Origin: JANRLJ01 sp034437895
GTDB lineage: Bacteria; Chloroflexota; Anaerolineae; Aggregatilineales; Phototrophicaceae
Direction: 5' to 3'
Assembly: GCA_034437895.1 (NCBI GenBank)
Contig: DAOTTO010000427.1
Location: forward strand, 1 to 11,785
Length of the DNA stretch: 11,785 nt
Part shown: positions 1 to 8,658 of the stretch, piece after piece
Layout of the letters: the number at the start of each line of letters is the position of its first letter
Numbering within the stretch: position 1 is the first letter of the stretch
Notes under the pieces: generated by a model
Told to the model about the DNA's origin: nothing
The model's input: only the letters and a program-made list of their open reading frames with translations
The model's database searches: none
Program-made: the position numbers and the translations under genes

Positions 1-3000
1 GGGAACGTCCAGATCATTTCGGGGTCATCCACCGGATCCCAGCGCTCGTCGGCGTAGAGGGCATTGGGCGCATAAGCCGGGACGGACGCATCGCGTGAGG
101 TCACGCCGCCGCCTGAATAAGCATTACTGCCGCTGTTGCGATAGGGCGATGTGCTGCCGCTGTCGGCAAGCCAATTCGGGCCGCTGTCAGTCGCGGCGAT
201 TTCTGGGCCGCCTGCGTTCACGCGCACCCAATAATCCGGCTGCGGTGTCGGGACGGTCACGTTGAGCAAGAAATTAATCGTCGTATCGTCTTCGCCATCG
301 CTGACGGTAACGCTGATGCTGTAGCCGTAAGCATTGGTCGGCGTTCCGGTAATCAGCCCGGTATTGCTGATGCTCAGGTTCGCGCCCGCCGCCAGCAAAC
401 CCAGCTCATAAGTCAGCGGGTTGTTGTTCGGGTCGCTCGCCACGATTTGCAGCGAGAACGGTTCGTTGGTGAACGCACTCTGTGTCCCCGGATTGGTGAC
501 AACGGGCGCTTGATTCGGGATGCTGCCGAGGCCGATGATTTCAATCGCCGTCACTGACGGATTTTCGACCACATGGACGAAATCGAGGTCAAGGTTGCCA
601 TCCGCGCCCACAGCGACGATCTGCGAGTACATAATGCCGGTGTACTGACCGCCAGCCTGTTCCCAGATGTCCACATTATCGAAGATGGGGCTGCCTTCTA
701 AGTTGACATCGAAGACCCGTAAGCCCGCGTTGTTGAAGGCGATTTCCGCCAGATACAAGCGGACTTCGACGCTCTGGTTGGCAGGAACGGGGAAGTTCCA
801 TTCCATTTCGCTGCCGCCGGATGGATCCCAGCGCTCGTTCTGGAACAATTCAATCGGTGTGCCAGCCGGGACGGAATCCGCCATCGTAAATGTCGCGCCA
901 TTGGCTGCGCCGAAAGTGCGATCTTGCCCACCTGTGGCATTGACATAAGGCGATGGTGTACCGCTGGTCGCTGTACCCGCCGCCTGACCGCCATTATTGG
1001 AGTTGGCTTGATCGGCACTCCAATCAACGCCGTTGGGGACATCAATCGCCGGGCCGCCTGTATTCACGCGATAGAGAACGGTGCGCGGCTGGATGATATT
1101 CCACTGGAAGCTGACCATCACCGGAGTTGTGCCATCGGTAGCAGTGACATCGACACTAAACGGACTGTTGGCGCTGGTGCCGTTATCGGCATCGCCGGAG
1201 ATCAAGCCCGTGTTGGTGTTGATGCTGAAGCCAGCGGGTAATCCGTCGGCGCTGTAAATCAGGGTATCGTCTTCGGGGTCGGTTGCCACGATTTGCAGCG
1301 AGACGGCTTGGCCTTCATTGTTGCTCTGATCGTCCGGCTGCTGGACGACGGGCGCACCGTTGACGGGATTGACCACCCACGTAAAGGCGGCGGTGTCATT
1401 GAGGGCGGGTGTGCCATCATCGGTCACGGTCACGACCACCGAGTAAGGTGAGTCATCGACTGCCGTATAGCTGATCTGACCGGAGATCAAACCACTGCTG
1501 CTGATAGTCAAGCCCGTTGGTAATCCGGTTGCACTGTAAACCAGCGCGTCATTATCGGGGTCAGTCGCCGCGACTTGCAGCGAAATCGCCGCACCTTCAT
1601 CGCTGGGGCGGTTGCCCGGATTGGTGACGACAGGCTGGCGATTCGTATCCGTAATCGTCCATGTAAAGGCGGTATTCACGCTGATGACCGGGGTGGGGGA
1701 GGTGCGGGTGACGGTGACGGCGACGTTATACACGCCTTCCGCGCCATAATCCACCTGACCTGTAATCTCACCTGTGCTGGGGCTGATGTCCAGGCCAGTT
1801 GGCAGGTTAGATGCGGTATAGGCCAGCACTTCGCTGTTAGTTGACGAATCACTCGCCAAAATCGGCAGCACGTCGATATTCGCGCCTTCAACATCTGTTT
1901 GCGGGCCGGGATTTTGAACGGAGAGCGTGCCATTTTCCGACGAGCGGTTGCTGAAGGTGCAGGTCACGTTTTGGCTGCTGGCGAGATTAATGCTCACGCC
2001 GCCTGCAACCGGGGAGGTATTGCCGCCCGTGCAGACCACATTGGTCAATGACCAAGAAGCGACGGACGCTTCCGTAATGGTATAGGTGCCAAGCGGGACG
2101 TTATTGAAGACCTGCGTATTCACGCCTGCGCTGACAAGGCTACTGATTTGGAGAATATCAACGTAATTGATCTTGGTGTTAAAGCCACCAATCGCGTCAA
2201 TCGTCAATTTTCCGTCAGTGACAACGATAGTTTGTGTAGCGTTTGCATGACGGGTATTTGCGCCTTGAGTGCCAACCGAAGCAAAATTATTGATAAAGTT
2301 GACACCTTCGACATTAATGGTATGTCTGGGGTTATCCAGCGTATTGCCATCGATTGTGGGATCACCAACCGATACCACGATGCTGTATTGACCGTTTGGT
2401 ACGGCAATTTCCCATGCGCCTTCGGTGGGCGTACCCGCAAAAATGCCGGAAACATCATCGGCCTGCATGTGCATCAATGTTTCGAGGCGCTGATCGACCT
2501 GAATTGTGTTACGAGTACGACCATTGCCGGGACCACTTGTTCCGCCAAGTGAAAGATTTAATGAGGTGCCAGTACCTGGTGTAACCCAACCATACGTGAG
2601 GCCACTACCTTGATTTACGCCTGTGCGAGCAGCATAGCCTTCACCGAAGTCGCGCACATAGCCAGCGGGTACTGCACCGGCAGCATTCTGGAAATTGACT
2701 TTGATGGAGACTGGATTCACGGGTGTGGTGAAAGTTGTACCATCCACTAATGTGAATTCATTGGGTGTTAGGCCGCCCGTCGTATTAAACGTAAACGACT
2801 GGCTGCCTTCTGGCACAGCATCCTTAACCACCGTAATCGAACCGGGGAGGTTGCTGGCGCTGAAGGTGCAGATGACATTCGCGGCGCTGCTGACGACGAC
2901 GTTGATCCCGCCGCTGATGGGGGTTACGCTGCCGCCTGTGCAGGTCATGCCTGTGCTGCTCCAGCCGACGGGCAGGGTGCGGGTGACATCATAATCGCCC

Positions 3001-6000
3001 GTCCCAACATTGGTGAAAACACGGCGATCTGGCGCAGTGCTGGCGACGCTGACAATATCGACATAATTGATCTTGGTGTTAAAGCCGCCAATCGCGTCAA
3101 TCGTCAAGCGCCCATCGGTCACGCTGACGGTGATCGTACCAGTGGTGTATTCCAGTGCCGCAGTCGCCTGGAACGGATTAATCCCTGTTACTGCTGTGCC
3201 TTCTATATGCAGGATATGTTGGCTGTCGTAACCTGTCGCGCCAGCCTCGTCGCCTACGCTGACGGTGACAGTGTAGATGCCGTTGGGGATAGCATATTCC
3301 CAAGCGATGGGGTTAGCAATACCACCCGCGCAGTTGGCATCCGCGCACTGCATGTGCATCAGTGTATCGAGGCGCTGCTCGACTGCCGGAACGCGATTGC
3401 GTTCACGGGCGTTGCCTGTGGCGCTGATGGCGGTAGGCGTGGCGTTGCCGACGCTGGCTTGCGTAATCCAGCCGTAAGTTTTGCCACCGCTGCGGCTGCC
3501 ATAAGCGAGACCACTATCCACATTGTAGCCAGTAGGTACAGTCGCACCACTGGGTTGGAAGTTGATATGTTCTTCAAAATTGGCGCTGCCCGTGCTGCCA
3601 TCATCCAACAGCGTAAATGCGCCGAAATCCCCCGCGAAGTTAAACGGGGTCGAGTCTTGAGGATTGGTGTTGAGGATGACCGTCACCGTACCGGGGACGT
3701 TGTTCGGGTCGATCACCTGTGTGGTTTCTGAACCGACATTGTTCGCCGTAACGGGTTCTGTCGTCGTCGTCGTCACCGAGGCATTGACGGTATAGGAACT
3801 TATGCTTGCCGGGTCTGCCACTAAGGTAATCACAGGTGCAGTCACCCCATACACACGCCCCAAATTGCAAGTAACCGTTTGCGCGGTATTGGTGCAGGTG
3901 CCGAGTGTCGAGGTCGCCGAGACAAAGGATAACCCAGTCGGCAGCGTGATAGTCGCTACGGTGCCTTCCGCCTCGAAGATCGTGAGGTTTTCGACAGTAA
4001 TGGTGTAAGTGATATTGCTATCGATATTGACCGGATCGGCTGCATCGTCAATATTGAGCGCCAGATTGGTCGTGGCGTTGGCTGGCTCGATGTTGGTCAC
4101 AAGATAGACGTTATCGTTGTAATCGCAGTTGGCGCTGCCAGAGCCGCAGCCGTTCTGAACAAAGTCCTGAATGACGAAATAGGTATTCGGCACCAGCACG
4201 CCCAGATTGTTGCGGACAGGCCAGAAGCGCACTCCATGTTGGAAGCAGGCGCTGTCGGGGTCAAACGATTCGCAGCCGTTACTGTTATAGCCTGCGATAT
4301 TAAAGGTGAAATTGGTGCTGGTCGGGTTGATGGTCATTTCCGCTGGCGTGGTGACGTTATTTCTCAGCGGCAGGAGCGACTGTCCCCATACCCCCTCATG
4401 GCTAAAGCTGCCGCCGCCGTTGCCGGTGATGTTGATGCCGTCTTCGGCACCGCAGCAGCCATGGAAGGCCGCTAACTGGCGTACATACACTTGACGGGTG
4501 CTATCGGCACGTCGCCAGTAGAACGACATCACTTCCGTGCCAGCAGGTGTGTAGAACGAGCCAAAGGGATGACCGAGGTTGATCTGGAAGCCGAAAACCG
4601 GGACGATGTGGTTTTCGATGTCTAATTCCTGACCACCTTCGGGGACGGACTGCCAACCGCCGCGCAGTTGGGCGACTTGGGTTGGAGACGCGGGGTCAGA
4701 TGACGTGACTGTTAAGGCCGCCGAGCGCACACCTGTGCCGCCTGTGCTGTCATTAAACATCACCACCAAATCGTAGAAGCCGTTGGGCGCGATCGTGATT
4801 GGGTTAGCGACGGAGGGAGTCACCGGAATGGTAAACATCGTCCGGGTATTGGTCGTGGGAATATTGGCGATGCTCAAGCCCGTAATTTGCAGCGTTTCGG
4901 CAAGGCTGGTGTTCTTTAAGCGCAGCGTGGCGGTGTTGTGGAACACATGCCCACTCGTGCCGCCGTTGAGTTCGCTCATCGTCAACCAACTGTTGAGATA
5001 CGCCAATTCCGCGATAGGCGCAGGCACAGGATTCGCGCCAGCAGTCGTCAGATTATTGAGTGTCGTCCAGTCGCGGTTTTCCAGCGTCAGTGTGCCGCCT
5101 GTGGAAATTTGGACGTTGCGGACGATGTAGACCACATCGTTGTAATCGAAGCCGGAGGTAAATTCTTCCGTCGCCACAATATAGGCATTGGGGACAAGCG
5201 CTCCGGCGGAATCGCGCAGCGGATACACGCGCACCTTATGGCGATTTGCCACGTTGGCATCAAATGTATTCAGCGCATCTTCGCTGTAAACATTCCAGTT
5301 AAAGTTAGCCGGAGGCCAGAAGGAATAAAAGCCAAAGGCGGCATTACCGGGGTCAAAACTCAAATTGCCGCTGGTTGTCGGGTTCAGCCGTTGCGTGCTG
5401 TTATTCACCACCGTGAACAATTCGGTTTTGCTATCGGCATTACCAGAGAGATACCAGCCCACCCGCGTGACCGGGTTGGCATTTACGCCGAAGCTCGCCA
5501 GCACTTCGATGGTGACGTTGCCAGACGCGGCGCGGCGGAAGCTCTGTGCAGCGACTTCCTGACCGAGGATATTGCCGGGGTAGGTGCTGCCATTGCCGCT
5601 GATGGGCGTGGTGGCGGCATCGTTATCCCCGACAGTGACTTGATAATTAAATGTATCCAGAATCCATTGCAGCGAAGGCTCATTATTGCCCCCTGCTGTG
5701 CTGGTAAACCCTAACCCGCGCAGTTCAACCGTCGCAACTGCGGTGTCTGGATCGTTGCTCGGAATATTGAGTGTGGCGGTTTTTACGCCAATCGGGCTGC
5801 TCGGATTGAAGGCGATATTAGCCGTCGTAGAGGTATTGGGCGCGAGTGCTAGATTCGCGGCTTGGTTAACGATCTGGAACTGATTTGCATTTGTTCCGCC
5901 GAGGCTGAGCGTTCCCAGATTTAGGGTCGTCTGCCCGTTATTGGTGATCGTAATTACCTGCGGGGCAGATGCGCCCACCGTAATCGGGTCGCTGGAGATA

Positions 6001-8477
6001 ATGCGCGAGGGCGCGACGACAATGTTGGGCGAAGGGGCAGCGATTTGGTCGGGCCGCAGCAGCGTAATTGTGTTATCGTCGATGCTGCTTTCGCCGCCAT
6101 ATTCCAGCAGGTAAATGTTGCCTGTGGAAACTTGTTCAATCAGGTCAAGCGGGTTATTGAATCCGGTTAAACCTGTAATTCCGGTTTGTTCGGAGATAAT
6201 GTTGTTGGATGCCCCGCCCGGTTGCAGCACGATAACATCATCGTTCTGGCTGTAACGCACAACGAGGATGCGCCCTTGCAGCGCTCCACCGAAAGCCAAG
6301 GCATTGCGATATTCAATCACGCCGTTGGGCGATTTGTTGAAGGTAAAGCGATACGCCGCGCCGCGCCAATTGCGATCTGGCTGGGTGCCGACGGGATAAT
6401 GATTGCCAGTTTGCCCAGCATCATCGCCAGCAGTAGGATTGCCCCCGTTGATGACCCACTCGCAGCGCGTGGGGTTAGGATGTCCATAATAACCGCCACC
6501 GGATTGCGAAACGCGGAAAAGATAATCTTCCTGCGTAATCGGGCTGTTAACGGCTGGAATGACGGGGCTGGTGTAATCTCCATTTGAGCCGTCGTCGATA
6601 CGATTTTGGCAGGCGGTGTAGCTGCCGATATTGGTCGGCGTAGCGGGAACATTGCCCCCACCCGCAGACCCATTGGTCGGGACATAAAGCTGCCCGTTGC
6701 TATGCCACAGCAAGTCATAGGCGTTGCGGATGCCGCTGGCGAAAACCGTTAAGGCCGCGCCCGGTTGCAACGGATTATAATTGGTATCGGCGGCATTATA
6801 TGGGCGGAAACCCACCGCGTTGTTGGCTGCATTATTCACATCCGCCAGTGCCGCGCCCGTGTTCACGTTCAGCGGATTGGGCGACGCAATCAAGGTTTGG
6901 ATGTTCATCCGCAGCACTGCCGCGCTTAACAGGGTTTCGGGACGGTTGCCCCAACCCCCATCAGGAGCGCCCATCGCGCTTAAACTGCCTTGTGTCAAAT
7001 AAAGTGCGCCATCAGGACCGAAGGCCAAACTGTTGCTCAAGTGATCGCGCACCGAGCGCGGTAGTTGAATCACTTCGTCAGTCTTCGCCCAAGATTCATT
7101 GCCTGCGCCGAAATTGCTAGAGACCAAGCGCGAAACTGAACCCGTAAAGTTAGCAGCATTAGAGAAACCGCCATCATTATGCGACACCCACATAATCGGC
7201 GCGGCGGCGGTTGAACCCGGCTCAAAGGCGACACCGATGATGACCCGTCCGCCTAGTGTTGGGTTCACATTGAGGGTACGGCGGTTGGTGAGGGCACCGT
7301 CGCTGCTGATGTCCCAGCGATAGATCGCCCCAATGACGGTTACAGCGTATAAGCCCCCATCGGGGCCAATCGCCAGCGATGAATACCCATTCCCTGCCGC
7401 GCTGCTGCCTAAGTTCACTTTAGTGAAGGAAATATTTGATGGGCCGCCGCCGGAGACCGTGCCAGTGGTGAAGCTGGAGCTAAACGGTATGACTGCCGCG
7501 CCTGTAGTATCTTTTACATCAGCGGTGATGACAAAGGTATATTGTGTGCTGGCCTGAAGCTGGACTTCGGGCGTAAAGGTGATCGCATCCCCCACGCCTG
7601 TCGTGTTGATAGCCAAAGCTGGCACCCGATTGTTGGGCTGCCCGAAAAGGTGCAGATAAACGCTGTTTTCGTCAACAGTCGCCGCGTCAATGCCTGCATT
7701 GTTCGGGCGTAAAATGCCAGTGGTAGAAATCGAAGTGCTAGGAGGAACATTTGTCGCGCCATTCGCCGGGGTAATCCCCTGAATAACGGGCTGAGTCCCA
7801 GCCGGGCCGCTTAAGATGGTGACGTAATTAATTTTGGTGTTCGTGCCGCCTGTCGCGCTCAACGTCAGGCGACCATCAGCGATGGTGACGCTGCCCGTGC
7901 CTGTTGTGAAAGCTCCGGCGGTTGGCGGAACGAAGCTGTTGATAAGGACAACACCGCCATCAGCAAGGATGCGATGAGTGCTATCCACCGCGCCGCCGCC
8001 ATCGCCTGCGCTGACGGTCACGGTGTACGTGCCATTGGGCAGGGAGATTTCCCACGCGCCTTCCACCGGATTACCATTGAAGGGCGGCGTAATATCATCG
8101 CCCTGCATGTGCATAAATGTCGCTAGGCGCAAATCGGCGGGTATGGGTACCGCGACTGTGCCGCGAAGCCGCCCATTACCCGGCCATGTACCCAAAGTGG
8201 CAAGATCAAGCGGGGTTGATGTCCCCGGCGTTACCCAGCCGTAGCTGAGACCAGTACCTTGATTCGCCCCGATGCGAAGACCATAAGGTTGCCCAAAATC
8301 CACCAGATAACTGGCAGGCGGATTCAGAACTGTTGTACCTCCCGCAGCGGTGAACTGTGGCTGAAAATTGACTTTAATATCAATCGTACCCTGAGCGGAT
8401 GATGTAAAAACGCTCAGGCTGAGCAAAAGCAAAACTAATAAGATGATAAATACGGAGTATTGGCGCTTAGTTGGCAT
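1..8477 (-). CDS. Giant secreted multidomain adhesin-like protein with PQQ sugar-dehydrogenase-like propeller (partial, C-terminus outside window)
   Basis: I read one frame without a stop from ATG 8477 to base 1 (2,825 codons plus two bases). The start is supported by AAGGGAAG ending 8 bases upstream and by a signal peptide (KR, then hydrophobic residues 9-24, likely cleavage at SSA-QG, 28/29). Approximate domains: galactose-binding-like 1 (32-223); SbsA-type Ig (230-340, 'ITPANGATNVPPSTSI'); sorbosone/glucose-dehydrogenase-like propeller (346-811); HYDIN/choice-of-anchor-D-like (816-925); DYND-motif domain 1 (932-1124); HYDIN-like 2 (1125-1273); DYND-motif domain 2 (1276-1465); DUF11-like (1466-1590); SpaA-like A with galactose-binding-like 2 inserted (1596-1876); SpaA-like B with copy 3 inserted (1877-2180); He_PIG 1-3 (2181-2465); malectin-like 1 (2466-2653); He_PIG 4 (2654-2746); malectin-like 2 (2749 to edge). 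I infer an extracellular or surface-bound protein that binds carbohydrate. Enzyme activity is possible but unproven. The anchor is not visible because the C-terminus is missing. Gene existence is certain; the role is not. Confidence 0.96.
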   Translation of the reverse strand, partial: MPTKRQYSVFIILLVLLLLSLSVFTSSAQGTIDIKVNFQPQFTAAGGTTVLNPPASYLVDFGQPYGLRIGANQGTGLSYGWVTPGTSTPLDLATLGTWPGNGRLRGTVAVPIPADLRLATFMHMQGDDITPPFNGNPVEGAWEISLPNGTYTVTVSAGDGGGAVDSTHRILADGGVVLINSFVPPTAGAFTTGTGSVTIADGRLTLSATGGTNTKINYVTILSGPAGTQPVIQGITPANGATNVPPSTSISTTGILRPNNAGIDAATVDENSVYLHLFGQPNNRVPALAINTTGVGDAITFTPEVQLQASTQYTFVITADVKDTTGAAVIPFSSSFTTGTVSGGGPSNISFTKVNLGSSAAGNGYSSLAIGPDGGLYAVTVIGAIYRWDISSDGALTNRRTLNVNPTLGGRVIIGVAFEPGSTAAAPIMWVSHNDGGFSNAANFTGSVSRLVSSNFGAGNESWAKTDEVIQLPRSVRDHLSNSLAFGPDGALYLTQGSLSAMGAPDGGWGNRPETLLSAAVLRMNIQTLIASPNPLNVNTGAALADVNNAANNAVGFRPYNAADTNYNPLQPGAALTVFASGIRNAYDLLWHSNGQLYVPTNGSAGGGNVPATPTNIGSYTACQNRIDDGSNGDYTSPVIPAVNSPITQEDYLFRVSQSGGGYYGHPNPTRCEWVINGGNPTAGDDAGQTGNHYPVGTQPDRNWRGAAYRFTFNKSPNGVIEYRNALAFGGALQGRILVVRYSQNDDVIVLQPGGASNNIISEQTGITGLTGFNNPLDLIEQVSTGNIYLLEYGGESSIDDNTITLLRPDQIAAPSPNIVVAPSRIISSDPITVGASAPQVITITNNGQTTLNLGTLSLGGTNANQFQIVNQAANLALAPNTSTTANIAFNPSSPIGVKTATLNIPSNDPDTAVATVELRGLGFTSTAGGNNEPSLQWILDTFNYQVTVGDNDAATTPISGNGSTYPGNILGQEVAAQSFRRAASGNVTIEVLASFGVNANPVTRVGWYLSGNADSKTELFTVVNNSTQRLNPTTSGNLSFDPGNAAFGFYSFWPPANFNWNVYSEDALNTFDANVANRHKVRVYPLRDSAGALVPNAYIVATEEFTSGFDYNDVVYIVRNVQISTGGTLTLENRDWTTLNNLTTAGANPVPAPIAELAYLNSWLTMSELNGGTSGHVFHNTATLRLKNTSLAETLQITGLSIANIPTTNTRTMFTIPVTPSVANPITIAPNGFYDLVVMFNDSTGGTGVRSAALTVTSSDPASPTQVAQLRGGWQSVPEGGQELDIENHIVPVFGFQINLGHPFGSFYTPAGTEVMSFYWRRADSTRQVYVRQLAAFHGCCGAEDGINITGNGGGSFSHEGVWGQSLLPLRNNVTTPAEMTINPTSTNFTFNIAGYNSNGCESFDPDSACFQHGVRFWPVRNNLGVLVPNTYFVIQDFVQNGCGSGSANCDYNDNVYLVTNIEPANATTNLALNIDDAADPVNIDSNITYTITVENLTIFEAEGTVATITLPTGLSFVSATSTLGTCTNTAQTVTCNLGRVYGVTAPVITLVADPASISSYTVNASVTTTTTEPVTANNVGSETTQVIDPNNVPGTVTVILNTNPQDSTPFNFAGDFGAFTLLDDGSTGSANFEEHINFQPSGATVPTGYNVDSGLAYGSRSGGKTYGWITQASVGNATPTAISATGNARERNRVPAVEQRLDTLMHMQCADANCAGGIANPIAWEYAIPNGIYTVTVSVGDEAGATGYDSQHILHIEGTAVTGINPFQATAALEYTTGTITVSVTDGRLTIDAIGGFNTKINYVDIVSVASTAPDRRVFTNVGTGDYDVTRTLPVGWSSTGMTCTGGSVTPISGGINVVVSSAANVICTFSASNLPGSITVVKDAVPEGSQSFTFNTTGGLTPNEFTLVDGTTFTTPVNPVSIKVNFQNAAGAVPAGYVRDFGEGYAARTGVNQGSGLTYGWVTPGTGTSLNLSLGGTSGPGNGRTRNTIQVDQRLETLMHMQADDVSGIFAGTPTEGAWEIAVPNGQYSIVVSVGDPTIDGNTLDNPRHTINVEGVNFINNFASVGTQGANTRHANATQTIVVTDGKLTIDAIGGFNTKINYVDILQISSLVSAGVNTQVFNNVPLGTYTITEASVASWSLTNVVCTGGNTSPVAGGVSINLASSQNVTCTFSNRSSENGTLSVQNPGPQTDVEGANIDVLPILASDSSTNSEVLAYTASNLPTGLDISPSTGEITGQVDYGAEGVYNVAVTVTRTSPTPVISVNTAFTWTITDTNRQPVVTNPGNRPSDEGAAISLQVAATDPDNDALVYSATGLPTGLTISSSGLISGQISYTAVDDSPYSVVVTVTDDGTPALNDTAAFTWVVNPVNGAPVVQQPDDQSNNEGQAVSLQIVATDPEDDTLIYSADGLPAGFSINTNTGLISGDADNGTSANSPFSVDVTATDGTTPVMVSFQWNIIQPRTVLYRVNTGGPAIDVPNGVDWSADQANSNNGGQAAGTATSGTPSPYVNATGGQDRTFGAANGATFTMADSVPAGTPIELFQNERWDPSGGSEMEWNFPVPANQSVEVRLYLAEIAFNNAGLRVFDVNLEGSPIFDNVDIWEQAGGQYTGIMYSQIVAVGADGNLDLDFVHVVENPSVTAIEIIGLGSIPNQAPVVTNPGTQSAFTNEPFSLQIVASDPNNNPLTYELGLLAAGANLSISNTGLITGTPTNAYGYSISVTVSDGEDDTTINFLLNVTVPTPQPDYWVRVNAGGPEIAATDSGPNWLADSGSTSPYRNSGSNAYSGGGVTSRDASVPAYAPNALYADERWDPVDDPEMIWTF
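2151..2207. repeat. Near-identical 57-nt DNA repeat, unit 1
   Basis: Aligns without gaps to 3051-3107, offset exactly 900 bases, with 4 mismatches by hand count. It encodes the last strands of galactose-binding-like copy 3. Confidence 0.9.
2152..2713 (-). repeat. Galactose-binding-like domain, copy 3 of 3 (inserted in SpaA-like domain B)
   Basis: Residues about 1922-2109: 'IKVNFQNAAGAVPAGYVRDFG', 'YGWVTPGTG', 'QRLETLMHMQADD' (MHMQ at 2002), 'VPNGQYSIVVSVGDP', 'TDGKLTIDAIGGFNTKINY'. Its C-terminal DNA is almost identical to that of copy 2. It is again bracketed by two halves of a SpaA-like domain ('SITVVKDAVPEGSQSFTF' before, 'VFNNVPLGTYTITEASV' after). Confidence 0.8.
3051..3107. repeat. Near-identical 57-nt DNA repeat, unit 2
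   Basis: Partner of 2151-2207. It encodes the same end of galactose-binding-like copy 2. A second shared stretch, at 2463-2496 and 3348-3381, covers the MHMQ region with about three internal differences. Confidence 0.9.
3058..3582 (-). repeat. Galactose-binding-like domain, copy 2 of 3 (inserted in SpaA-like domain A)
   Basis: Residues about 1633-1807: 'HINFQPSG', 'YGWITQAS', 'VEQRLDTLMHMQCAD' (MHMQ at 1707), 'IPNGIYTVTVSVGDE', 'TDGRLTIDAIGGFNTKINY'. The flanking residues (1596-1630 and 1810-1876) together form one SpaA/prealbumin-like domain, so this copy looks spliced into a loop of that domain. It carries two cysteines ('QCADANC') that the other copies lack, which may form a disulphide. 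Confidence 0.78.
6045..7442 (-). other. PQQ-dependent sugar dehydrogenase-like beta-propeller domain inside the giant protein
   Basis: Residues about 346-811 show repeated blades of the type 'SLAIGPDGGLYAV', 'SNSLAFGPDGALYLTQG' and 'LLWHSNGQLYVPTNG', the pattern of soluble glucose/sorbosone dehydrogenases, and the size (about 465 residues) fits that family. His479 lies eight residues before the blade's Gly-Pro-Asp, the spacing of the catalytic His144 in Acinetobacter soluble glucose dehydrogenase. Arg584-Asn585 in 'GIRNAYDL' match the PQQ-contacting Arg-Asn of 'GHRNPQGL'. 'YYGHPNP' near residue 650 is also typical. These matches come from memory of the family, not an alignment. If the fold is active it would oxidise a sugar or alcohol outside the membrane using PQQ and calcium; it could equally be a non-catalytic scaffold. 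Confidence 0.72.
7812..8384 (-). repeat. Galactose-binding-like domain, copy 1 of 3
   Basis: Residues about 32-223. It opens with 'IKVNFQP' and carries 'SYGWVTPGT', an NGR segment, 'FMHMQGDD' (Met122 begins MHMQ) and 'LPNGTYTVTVSAGD', and closes with 'DGRLTLSATGGTNTKINYV'. This is a beta-sandwich of the type seen in many large bacterial exported proteins, likely a carbohydrate-binding module. It follows the signal peptide directly and is not inserted in another domain. It is the most diverged of the three copies at DNA level. Confidence 0.8.
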
Positions 8478-8658
8478 GAATGCGTCTTCCCTTGTTATCT
8501 GTAACGTCACTTCGACGATGTTCAAAGCTATTTTAAAAATTGTCCTGCTTAGAAAATCTTTGCCCATCCATGATGAGGGGCACATTAACAACCTAAAATG
8601 ACATGGTGGGTAGGCGTAGCGTACTACTTCCCTACTTCAAAACTGCTGTTAAGCTCAG
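8478..8658. other. Intergenic region with Shine-Dalgarno and small hairpin between lipoprotein and giant gene
   Basis: This 181-base gap lies between the lipoprotein stop and the giant gene's ATG. It holds the giant gene's Shine-Dalgarno at about 8486-8493 (AAGGGAAG on the minus strand) and an interrupted hairpin at 8610-8635, with outer arms GTAGG/CCTAC and inner arms GTAG/CTAC. No T-run follows the hairpin on either strand, so it is at most a weak terminator. I found no convincing -10/-35 pair, so whether the two genes share a transcript is open. Confidence 0.5.

Noticed and set aside
3207..3731. Plus-strand open frame of 174 codons
   Set aside because: Antisense to the DUF11/SpaA/galactose-binding region of the giant gene, whose reading is unmistakable; no domain or ribosome site of its own.
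4938..5714. Plus-strand open frame of 258 codons
   Set aside because: Lies wholly antisense to the giant gene, begins with GTG without a Shine-Dalgarno, and its translation is Arg/His/Ile-rich with no recognisable domain. It is a by-product of the biased codon use of the real frame.
6186..6718. Overlapping 133-codon frames on both strands
   Set aside because: Both overlap the propeller domain out of its frame; Ile/Ala/Arg-rich composition typical of shadows.
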